Shown here: piece by piece, positions 1-8,675 of the stretch
Layout: each line of letters begins with the position of its first letter
Position numbering within the stretch: the first letter of the stretch is position 1
Assembly (NCBI GenBank): GCA_025201705.1
Contig: MU616822.1
Coordinates: forward strand, 1-39,215
Direction of reading: 5' to 3'
DNA from: Dissophora ornata
Taxonomy: Eukaryota > Mortierellomycota > Mortierellomycetes > Mortierellales > Mortierellaceae
DNA: 39,215 bases
Notes under the pieces: model-generated
Seen by the model: the letters and a program-made list of their open reading frames with translations, nothing else
Database searches by the model: none
Told to the model about the DNA's origin: nothing
Made by a program: the position numbers and the translations under genes

Positions 1-255
1 TTACTCATGAAAGATCAGGAAAAAAAAACCCATTTGTACAATAAATTCACATAATCAACACCAAAACTGTGTGTTCATTCATGGTGGCTCGCAGATTGAT
101 ATAAGAAAGAGAGGAGGAGGGGGGGGCGTTCATCATTTTTTATGACTAGATCGGTATATATCATTACTACATAACTGACATTCAACAAAGCATGCGTTTC
201 AAGGCAGGCTTTTTCTTTTTTCTTTTCTTTTTCTTTTTTGTTTTTTTTTATGACA
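1..255. other. 3' flank of SED5, no gene seen
   Basis: This stretch lies downstream of the SED5 stop. It holds T-rich and G-rich runs, including a long T-rich tract near 210-250, and no open frame with protein-like composition. It is most likely the 3' UTR of SED5 and spacer. Confidence 0.6.
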
Positions 256-1763
256 TTATGACAGAACTGAGAGAGTGACGGCCGAGGATATCAACACCGC
301 AAAGACCTTGACCATCAGCCAACGATTCGACGAGACATAGCTATAGTACTTCAATAGCTCCGTTTGTGCACCTGTCACATTCGACTCGATATCATCCGTG
401 TTTGCATCGATCCTGTTGAATAGTAAGAAGAAGAATCGCGTTCCGTTAGATATTACTGCTCCTTTTTTTTCATCCGTTGCAAGCAGGATCCAAAACTGAA
501 TACTACTACTACATCCTAGCAATCATAGCAATTTTGCTTGTTGTTTGTTCCCCCCCTTTTTACCTTTGAACCATGTCCCTCTGTTCAGACACCATCTGCG
601 CAAGCTGTTGAAAGATTCCTCCCAGTTCCTGAAGTGTCGTTTCAATCGACTCTACCGCAGTCGAACGACTCTCCAGATACTGATTGCTAGAATCCACGAG
701 CTGCACTTGCTCCTGCATCTGCTGTTGTTGAAGGGTTTGAGAGGGTGTTGTCAAGTCCAATGAGAGAACGTCCTTTGGTGGGTTGGTGCTGGAGTTTGGA
801 CGACGATCGAGGTTGTACAGTGGAGAATCGCCTATGCGCAACGAAAGAAAAAAAAACCAACCCTTTTGGTTAAAAGATGCTCGCGGGGGACCTTTTTTTT
901 TTAACCAGAATAAACCGGAATTGAGGGACATAAAAGGATTTTTCATACTAGCAAAGGTGTTGGCTTGCTGCTGTGTCGTAAACATGAACTGTTCTCGTCG
1001 GTCCTTGGACGCCTTCATATTTTCAGTTCGCAACTCCAGTACATCCTTGAACATCGAAGTCTGTGCCGCCAGTCTCGACTGCAACATCACAACAACGTTC
1101 GAGTTGTGCTCCATCGCCTGTTTACTGTGGCTCGTTGCCTTGACACTCTGCTCCCGGACCTGGTTCTGCAAGAGTGCAATCTGCTTGTTCAACTTTGCAA
1201 TATCCTGCTTAATGATGTAGATGAGTTCCTATTAATGTAGAAATAACAGCCGACAAAGACAAAAGAGGGTATATATAAAAAGTCAGGTCAGAATGTCCAT
1301 AATCCAGTAGAGGGAGTTGTCAAGAGCACAGGACCTTTAAGGACAATGAATGACATACACTGATCTCGACGGGTCTGTCGTCGAACAAAGTCTTGCGCTT
1401 GGCGACTGTTTGTCCATGTGAAAAAACAAGAAACAGGTTAGAAGGTTAGACTTGCGCCCAATAGCCAAGAAAGCCCAGTGACAGGCGAGCGGGTGCATTA
1501 GCGCTCTGTGGACTTTTTTAAAACAATGCCTTACGCTTAGCAAGCTTTTGGAGCTTCAAAGACGTAGCATGGAGGTCCTTGTTAATCAGCGAAGCCATCA
1601 GCGCAAACTCTGACCGCTGTCGGGTGTGAGCATGTCCTGTGGATGTACTCTGCTGCTGTTGTTCGATGGGGGAGAGCAGTCGTCGTTTGTCGGATGGCAG
1701 ATGCGGCTGGGCCCTCGACCTGAGGGACTCGACTGTAGCGAAAAACTCTGAAGAACGGTTCAT
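256..1763 (-). CDS. SED5: Syntaxin-5/Sed5 Golgi Qa-SNARE, 326 aa, 5 exons
   Basis: This is the target-membrane Qa-SNARE of the cis-Golgi, which pairs with Bos1-, Bet1- and Sec22-type partners in ER-Golgi fusion. Minus-strand exons are 1763-1535, 1405-1359, 1228-949, 831-564 and 412-256, and all phases close. The N-terminus has the Sed5-type start MNRSSEFFATVESLRSR. The exon 1-2 junction restores the family block LAKLAKRKTLFDDRPVEI, followed by a LIYIIKQDIAKLNKQIALL segment. The SNARE motif covers about residues 235-300, with the zero-layer glutamine at about Q269 in VSEQRDMVQRIDANTDD. Many syntaxins have Gly where Arg270 stands. A C-terminal membrane anchor fills the last 20 residues (WLMVKVFAVLISS). 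The length matches Sed5 proteins. The ATG chosen precedes the conserved N-terminal block directly. Identification is secure; exact splice sites are hand-predicted. Confidence 0.96.
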
Positions 1764-2300
1764 GAATGTAATGTTTTTTGCCAGCGGGGTAGTGGTTATT
1801 TTTTTTTCCGTCAGGGTTTGTTGATGTGCAAGATGCGATCAAGAGCGTATGGTCGCTTTGGTTGCTTTAGGTGATGAAAAGAAAAGAAAAAGCGAATTGG
1901 GATTGGAATTCGGGTTCATTCAATTGGGTTTGTGGGGCTGGGTTTTTTTTGCACGCACAGAGACAGTTGAGAACATGCGCCCCGACCTCTAATTTCATTT
2001 CCAAAATTTCACGTACAAACAGCTGCGTGGACGTGGCTCCATAGACCAGCCATCCCGCTCTCCCAAAAGAGATGCCATGCTGATCAAAACGAATCAGATG
2101 ACCGACATTCACGGCGGGATACTAATGAAGCCATGCGCCACGAACAGGGGCCATCAGTATCATCCGTCGACCTCTTGCAGTGGGTCTAGAAAGTACGAGC
2201 CGGCAACTGCGCAGACATCCAGCTTTCAGGCCAAAAGTGCTTTTTTTTTTTAAAAAAATGTCGTTTTATTGCATCATATGGTGGTGGTAGTACAAGTAAT
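1764..2300. other. Spacer between SED5 and MGST3
   Basis: No complete gene is supported here. A minus-strand open frame at 1867-2124 has protein-like composition but no ATG (see findings). The part from 2265 to 2300 is the MGST3 3' UTR. Confidence 0.5.
2265..2270 (-). terminator. Poly(A) signal of MGST3
   Basis: The minus strand reads AATAAA 30 nt past the MGST3 stop codon. This is the usual hexamer at a plausible, rather short, distance. Confidence 0.55.
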
Positions 2301-2850
2301 TTAGCAGGATGCCATGATCAAATCAAAGGCAATCTTGCCATTGAGGCCCAAAAGACCGAGAGAACCAATGTATCCAATGGCGCCAATCGAACGCTTGGCG
2401 GGATCACCGCTGGTGTAGCCGTAGCTGTAGCCAATGCGACCAACGATCCAGAGCAGACCGAGAGCAGGGGCAGCAATGGGGTATTGGAGACCGGCGATCA
2501 ACAAGGCGGTCATGTACGAGGTGAAGGTCTCGAGTGTGTTTTGGTGAACGCGTTGCTTGCAGTTGAAGATCATCTTCTTCTTGTCCTTCTTGGCCTCGTT
2601 ATCGTCCGCATACATGTTGGGGAGAGCAACGTCGGCAACCTTGCGGTATGAAGCGACCTTGTAGCCCAAGACGTTGAGAAGGAGGGTCGACGCAACCGAG
2701 ACAGCAATGGTCTATTATTATTGTCCAAGAACAAGAAGCAAAAGACAACATGGTGAGCAACAAGCTTATGTGTGTGTTTCGGAGGAGAGAAGAGTCGATG
2801 GGGAGGGCACCTACGTAGCCGTATTCGACAGGGATGGCAATGGTGGTCAT
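2301..2850 (-). CDS. MGST3: Microsomal glutathione S-transferase 3 (MAPEG family), 148 aa, 2 exons
   Basis: This is an integral membrane enzyme of the ER or outer mitochondrial membrane. The family conjugates glutathione to lipophilic electrophiles and reduces lipid hydroperoxides. Exons are 2850-2815 (MTTIAIPVEYGY) and 2711-2301, split by a 103-nt intron with a GTAGGT donor. The MGST3 signature FNCKQRVHQNTLE follows the first loop, then come a conserved LGLLWIVGRIGYSYGY helix and a GDPAKRSIGAIGYIGSLGLL segment, as in animal and plant MGST3. Four hydrophobic helices are visible, and the length is typical (about 140-155 aa). The short first exon supplies the EYGY motif found at the N-terminus of the family. 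A TATA box and a (CA)n tract lie directly upstream. Family call secure; substrate not determinable. Confidence 0.95.
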
Positions 2851-2863
2851 TGTGGATGTGAGG

Positions 2864-2864
<1 letters not shown>

Positions 2865-2899
<35 letters not shown>
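2865..2899. repeat. (TG)n microsatellite in the MGST3 5' leader
   Basis: An uninterrupted dinucleotide run of 35 nt reads TG on the plus strand and CA on the MGST3 strand. It sits 15 nt before the start codon and between the TATA box and the ATG, so it is probably transcribed as 5' UTR. Confidence 0.95.
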
Positions 2900-2900
<1 letters not shown>

Positions 2901-2922
2901 CGAATTAGTGGGGAGCAGCCAG

Positions 2923-2930
2923 CTTTTATA
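2923..2930 (-). promoter_or_regulatory. TATA box of MGST3
   Basis: The minus strand reads TATAAAAG 73 nt upstream of the MGST3 ATG. It continues as GCTGGC, a 13-nt block shared with the promoter of the glycine-rich gene at 20632. Confidence 0.6.
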
Positions 2931-3853
2931 AACTTTGGAGGGGGGAGCAATCCGGACCGTTAGGAAAATGGACCGTTGGGAAAAAAGCAACCTTGATCCA
3001 CTGCTCCCAAATAAAGATATTTCCGAATCCTGATTGCCCCAGTCTGCAAAGTTGGTTCCGTCACGGCTTCGTCAGCAAGTCAACGCGTCAGCGTTATCCC
3101 GATCATTTTTTTTGCAACCTAAAATCTTTTCGGGCAACTGCGAAAGCCCAGGACAAGAGTCAGGAATGAGCCCCGTTATGCAAATGAAAAAAAAAAAAAA
3201 AAAAATCCCTCTGTTTGCGGGATGCACCTCGTTGGCAGCATTAGTTGGAATGAAATCCAGTCGGTGTGGAGGACGCGTAGGCAGAGAGCCCTCGTTCAAG
3301 CAAACAAATACAGGGAAGCCTGCGCTTCGAGTAAATCCACACGGATCACCTGCCTGTGCTGTCTCAGACAGCAGAGACAATGACACCAGGCAAATGGTCC
3401 TGCTCCTGCACTGCTGATCCCACCGGGCTGGGTGCCTTCCCCGCTGCCCATCGAGCGCTTGATCTATGTCAAGCACGCACCAATGGCACAAGCAACACAC
3501 AGGACCTCTACCTGATCAAAAATGACAACAGCGCTCTGGAGAGAGACCAGGCAGGGACACGGTCTCGTGATTGAAAACTTTAAACATCACAGACCCTGTT
3601 TTGTGGATCTTGTTGCTGGATCATCCATTTTCGTCCGCAGGTGCATTTTTTTTTTATTGCGATAAGACCACGAAGAGTCAATAAGAATACAAAGAGGGAT
3701 GTGAAGCAAAGGGGACAGGATATGGTACAGATGACTACACAGGAAGAGAGAGAAAGGCTATTCATGCATTTTTGATGGCGTTTTTTTATAGTCTTTTTTT
3801 TTTTCTTTGTTCACTCACACACACACACACTCTCTCTCTCTCTCCTCTCTCTC
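2931..3853. other. Intergenic, low-complexity tracts only
   Basis: No gene is supported. Short overlapping open frames on both strands lack family resemblance and run through an A17 tract near 3187-3203. A compound (AC)n-(TC)n microsatellite closes the interval. Confidence 0.55.
3813..3853. repeat. Compound (AC)n-(TC)n microsatellite
   Basis: An AC run of about 18 nt passes directly into a TC run with one interruption, ending at the stop codon of the next minus-strand gene. It therefore forms the very start of that gene's 3' UTR. Confidence 0.9.
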
Positions 3854-4522
3854 TTAAGGGTAGAGTTCCCGGCCTTCGCAAATAGTGGGCTCGTGGACCA
3901 TCGACACCAAATGGCTCTTCTCGTCGCCAGGCGACTTTAGCGAATCGTCAGAGTTCAGCTGTGATGAGCTGAGCGACTGTGGCATCATCGGTGGTCTGAC
4001 AGCACCGCTGCCGTCCGAGTTGACATGTTTGAGAAGACAGGGGTTCGAGACCGACGCACGTCGACGGGGTGTTGGCATCGCCGTACGCGACCCCACGGGC
4101 GACATCACAGGCAAATTCGCCGACGCCGAGTTGGACTGTGCTGCGTTTGTTGCAGCTGTTGCAGCTGTTGCCGCTTCGTGGTGTTCTTGCAACGGCGAGT
4201 GCTTTCTTCCGAATGAAAAGTGCCCAAAATCAAGTCCCTTGTGGAAGGTCTCGGTGATCTTCTCGACCACGGGCGAGGCCCGACCGGTGTTGTCGTGGTG
4301 GCGGAAAAGATGGCCGACGATGCCATGAGGAGGAGGTGGGGCGTAGGACGGGTGTCGGGGCACGTCTGCCTCGAGACCAATGGATGCGCGACGGAGGTGG
4401 GCATTGGCCTCGCATCCGTAGCCTCGGCAGGTGCCTTCAGGGCTGCGGGGCGAGTGTAGAGGCGAGTCCTTGGCGTGGGGGGTCTCTGAACGCTCGCTGT
4501 ATGCTTGTGCAAAGAAATCCAT
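3854..4522 (-). CDS. Unrecognised 222-aa Ser/Pro/His-rich protein
   Basis: I do not recognise a family. The frame is intronless and starts at the first ATG (MDFFAQAYSERSE); the frame stays open only four codons further upstream to a non-ATG codon. The protein is polar and probably largely disordered, with an APPPPHGIVGHLFRHH stretch at about residues 60-75. After it comes VVEKITETFHKGLDFGHFSF, which is the most ordered-looking segment and could form an amphipathic helix. An AATAATAATNAA alanine/threonine run and serine-rich blocks such as SLSSSQLNSDDSLKSP look like kinase substrates. The C-terminus is EGRELYP. A minus-strand TATAAAGC lies about 180 nt upstream. Base composition is richer in G+C than the flanks, which supports coding. 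Function is unknown; it may be lineage-specific. Confidence 0.65.
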   Translation of the reverse strand: MDFFAQAYSERSETPHAKDSPLHSPRSPEGTCRGYGCEANAHLRRASIGLEADVPRHPSYAPPPPHGIVGHLFRHHDNTGRASPVVEKITETFHKGLDFGHFSFGRKHSPLQEHHEAATAATAATNAAQSNSASANLPVMSPVGSRTAMPTPRRRASVSNPCLLKHVNSDGSGAVRPPMMPQSLSSSQLNSDDSLKSPGDEKSHLVSMVHEPTICEGRELYP

Positions 4523-6886
4523 GGTGCAGAGCAAGGAGTGGATGGATGGGATGTGGGAAAAGTGCTGGTGGAAGAAGGAGGGAAATTCAGATAAAGTGCT
4601 TTTGTGGGCGATAACGGTTTCGTGTAGGATGTGAATGGTTTATTGGTTGTGAATGGCACAAAAGAAAAAATGGAGAGGGGGTCGGTGCGCGGACATGGAT
4701 TGCTTTATACTTTTTTGTAGATACGTTGCAAGTGCATTGTGGCAAAGCCTTCCAGGATAATGTGAGGGAAACGAAAGAAAAAAAAAGTGGATGAAACCTG
4801 CTCAACCAGAGTCCCTCTGTCCCAATGACGACCCGCAATTATCTGCATGACACGGTCGGTCTGCTTCCCTAAATGAGAAGACCTCTGCTCGACTCTCCAG
4901 CTCCCTCGGGTGCTGCCAGTCATCACCAGAAAGCTTAAAGTGCATCCAGGTTCCAATCTTATTGGCCAGAATGAAGAAAAGAGAGGGAGGGGCAAGAAGG
5001 AAAAAAAAAAAAAAAAGGTCCCTTCAGTCTATCGTTTTACAAGACTCATCATTCGTAGCCCTCTTCCTCCCCATGCTCGACAATATCAACACTCGGGGAA
5101 ACCCCAATGGAGAGGCTGGAAGAAGAACGCGGCACGCAGACACGAGTTGCTCTCTTTTGAGAAAGTAATCAAGGCCTAAAATCGAGATGCAGAATCCAAA
5201 GGAAAAGGCAATGGTGAACCTCAGGCAGAACATCCTCAGAGGATCGAGATCGGACCAGATCATAGTGTATCGCATCATCAAATGCAACCGGGCTGAACGG
5301 CTGTGAATCACGATGCACTTTTCGGGGCAAAATGAGAAAAGGCACTCCACACACAGACCTGCCGATGCAAAAGATGAGCAGCTGGTCCGATGCCCTGGTT
5401 CACACACGAGCATTGCTTCCCCGATCCAAAACTCGACTCCATTTCTTCGTTTCTCAGAGCAACGGCGCTGGGTCCTGTTCTATCCAACTCTCTTGTGGAC
5501 AATTCCTTAATCAAATGCCGAAATGAAGCGCATGATATAGAGGAGGAGAATCGAGCCTATCAAACATGCCTTTTGAAGTCGCATCATTAGGGACTGAATA
5601 TGTGTATAAAAAAATATCAGAGAAAACGCTGCATGTGCACTTCCTGTCACCAAGCATCGCTCCTTCGTGCCTACACTCTGTTGAATTCCTCGGAAACAAG
5701 CAACAACCCCCTGCAGAGCGGAACATGGAAGCAAGGGCCGGATTCTGCCCATCCAAAACAAATCCACCGCAGCCAATAGGGATTTGTGGGTTCGTGAAAA
5801 ATAAAACCGCAGGCAAAACAAAAAAAAAGAGGGCAAATGGGGAAAATAAAGAGAAACCAAAAAAAAACGCGAAAAAAAATGAAAAAAGACGAAAAAAAGC
5901 TGCCATGCAAAGGGTGCGATGTATCCAATCCGATTGAAAACTTTTTCGAGCCACATGTATTGATCATAGAGCGATATCGCCCTAGATACTTTTTTTCTTT
6001 TTCTCGGCGTCGATGCTGGTTATCGTCATAGGCGCGACAGTTCAATTGCAGATTGTTGACAGCCCATCGCCCTTTTCCCTGATCCTCTTATTTCCTTTGG
6101 TTTCGAAAAAAAAAGTCCACGCGGATGCCTCCTTTTTTTTCTTGTTCTCTTTTTTTTGCCGCGCATGATAAAACCTCACATCATGTACAAATGACTGTGG
6201 TAGCGAGTGTGTCTCAGGGCAATTGATCCAGAAAAGTCTGTTCCTGCTGCGGTTACTGTGCGTGAGTGTTGGAAAGATACAACGTAGGCTGGCTCGAGAC
6301 AAAGGGAGGGTTGGCCTGATTAGGGATATACACAACACAAAGCGCCTCCACCCTGTCAGATCTCTGTTCGACTCTCATAGGTCCATTGCCTCTTTTCGAC
6401 TGCATTGCAACAGACGTAGGAAGGCGGACTCTCGTCATTGTGAGGGTTATCATCAACCGGGGCTTCTGGTGGCGCTTGGTTGAATAAAGAAAATATGCAA
6501 AGAAAAACAAGGTCGGAAAGGTCGACGGAACCCGTGAAACAAGAAGAGGAATACCAAGAGTACAGAGGAGACATAGGGGGGTCAGGAGTTGGGGTTTATC
6601 CCTCGTGTTTTATTGATCAACAGGGTGGTCGAACGAATGTCGAATGGGGATGGGGGGAAGGTGAAGGACGTTGTGATGCGATCGATTGATCGGACAAAAG
6701 GACGTCATCTGTGACTGTGCGAGTCAGTTGCCATGCGCCGTTGCAAAAAGGGGATTCTTTTTACCCCCCTCCGTTTTGAAGCGACGCGAGTCGTCAAGCC
6801 ATTCACCTTTTTGCTCATTCCTCTTCCACAACAACCAAGCTCCCTTTCCCCCTTTCCTTCATATACAGTATCCGTCATCTTCTACT
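4523..6886. other. 2.4-kb intergenic region with A/T homopolymers
   Basis: No gene is supported. It contains the probable promoter of the 222-aa gene (minus-strand TATAAAGC at 4702-4709) and many A- or T-runs (for example 4998-5016, 5820-5900, 6104-6160). The overlapping open frames at 5507-6045 on the minus strand owe their length to T-rich codons (Phe-rich products) and look like chance. The last 100 nt are pyrimidine-rich and form the VPS26 leader. Confidence 0.5.
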
Positions 6887-8419
6887 ATGTCTGTGGCGGT
6901 AAGCGTCTTCAGCGCCCTCTCCAGACCCCCACTTTTCTAGAGCGCACTTTTGGCCTGTCCGAAATACTGGCTGACCCGACTTCATGAAACCACGGTTTTC
7001 CCTAGAATCTATTCGGTTTCTCAGCGCCAGTCGATGTCCAGATCGCTTTCAAGGGGGAGGAAGAGCGCAAGATGGTAGAGGTCAAGGTTGACAAGGACAC
7101 GAGAGAAAAATTTCCGTTGTACTTTGATGGCGAGAGCGTGGCAGGAAAGGTCAGCTGCGATTGAAAAACTCGTAACATTGCTTCGCACAACCACGTTATT
7201 TTTTTTTAACGAAATATCTGGCAATCTTTCCTACACCTGCTGGGCTTCATATCTCTGTTAGATTCAAATCAGAGTCAAAGATGGCAAGAAACTGGAGCAC
7301 AATGGCATCAAAGTCGAGTTTGTAGGCAACATTGGTAAGTAGGCTCCCTCATGCCCTGAATGGCCGAGTTTGTAAATTGGTCACAAGCACAGTGTTTTTG
7401 CTCACGAGCTTCATCCTATTTTTTTTTCCCATGCCGTCCCTATCTTTTAGAGATGTTCTACAACCGAGGAAACCATTACGACTTCTCATCACTTCAACAG
7501 GACCTAGCTGTCCCTGGAGAACTCCGCGCGAGCACGACATATGACTTTGAATTCAAGAACGTGGAAAAAATGTACGAGAGTTACCATGGGATCAATGTCA
7601 AACTCCGATACTTTATCCGAGTGACGATCCTTCGCCGTCTGGCTGACGTGGTCAAGGAGCGTGATATATGGGTGTACTCGTACGTGATGCCGACAGAGAA
7701 TGCAAACAAGTCGATCAAGATGGAAGTCGGCATTGAAGATTGCTTGCACATCGAGTTCGAGTACAACCGATCCAAGTAAGTTGAGGTGTTTTTCATTAAT
7801 ACCAATATACTTTATGAAACCATGCTCGAGGACTAATTACTAACGCGGTTGCTATTAGATATCATTTAAAGGACGTGATTGTCGGTAAAATTTACTTTTT
7901 ACTTGTCCGTATAAAGATCAAACACATGGAGTTGTCCATCATCCGTCGGGAGACCACAGGAGCATCACCCAACCAGTATAACGAAAGCGAGACGATTACA
8001 AAGTTTGAGATCATGGATGGGGCGCCAGTCAGGGGCGAGACCATCCCTATCCGTCTCTTCTTGGGCGGCTTTGAATTGACGCCAACTTTCCGAGAAGGTA
8101 AAAAGTTGGACGAGAGCTCTGCAATGATGCCATGCCAACTGTGACTGACTCGCCATATTTCATAACATCTAGTCAATAAGAAGTTCTCCACGAGGTATTA
8201 CCTGAACCTGGTGCTAGTCGATGAGGAGCACAGACGCTACTTCAAGCAGCAGGAGATCACAATCTTCCGCCGCAGAGGTGAGAACTGATCATCAGCGCAT
8301 CTTATAAAAAAAGCCGAAAATCTATTAGGATCCATTTAGTCTAACCCATACTATCCACAATCTTAGTTGACGATGGACTCGAGCCCGAGGAAGGGGAGGA
8401 AGGGGGAAAAGACTCATAA
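6887..8419 (+). CDS. VPS26: Retromer subunit VPS26, 316 aa, 7 exons
   Basis: This is an arrestin-fold subunit of the retromer trimer (VPS26-VPS29-VPS35) that recycles cargo from endosomes to the Golgi. Exons are 6887-6898, 7006-7149, 7262-7334, 7451-7775, 7859-8097, 8173-8277 and 8367-8419, and all phases close. The first exon encodes only MSVA and joins NLFGFSAPVDVQIAF. Family blocks follow in order: PLYFDGESVAGK, KLEHNGIKVEFVGNIE, NVKLRYFIRVTILRR, SIKMEVGIEDCLHIEFEYN, YHLKDVIVGKIYFLLVR, EIMDGAPVRGETIPIRLFL and NKKFSTRYYLNLVLVDEE, then RRYFKQQEITIFRR. The C-terminus is a short acidic tail (EPEEGEEGGKDS). Length is normal and no key block is missing. It converges on ATE1, with 256 nt between the stop codons. 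Confidence 0.98.
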
Positions 8420-8675
8420 CGGCGCGTATCTCAAGAATGTGTACTGAGCGGGGGGTGCGGATTGATAAGGTCTCGTGTAGACAGAAAACAGACAGGCGCA
8501 CTTGTATCATAAGAACAATCATGGACATAGACCTATCATCAACCCTCAGTAAAACGCCGCCATTTTGCAAAACTCACGACAGGAAAGCTGCCGATATTAT
8601 ATTGTCGCAAGGCTACAAACAAAAAAAAAACAAAAAAAAAGAGCAAAGTATCCTAGCCTGATTGTTTTCGTTTGA

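Noticed and set aside
1141..1228. Apparent one-base frameshift in SED5 exon 3
   Set aside because: Re-reading the bases around 1195-1205 showed the frame is continuous from LIYIIKQD into IAKLNKQ; there is no break.
5507..6045. Three overlapping minus-strand frames of 124-149 codons
   Set aside because: Products are Phe-rich because of T-runs, several frames are open at once, and no family resemblance is seen.
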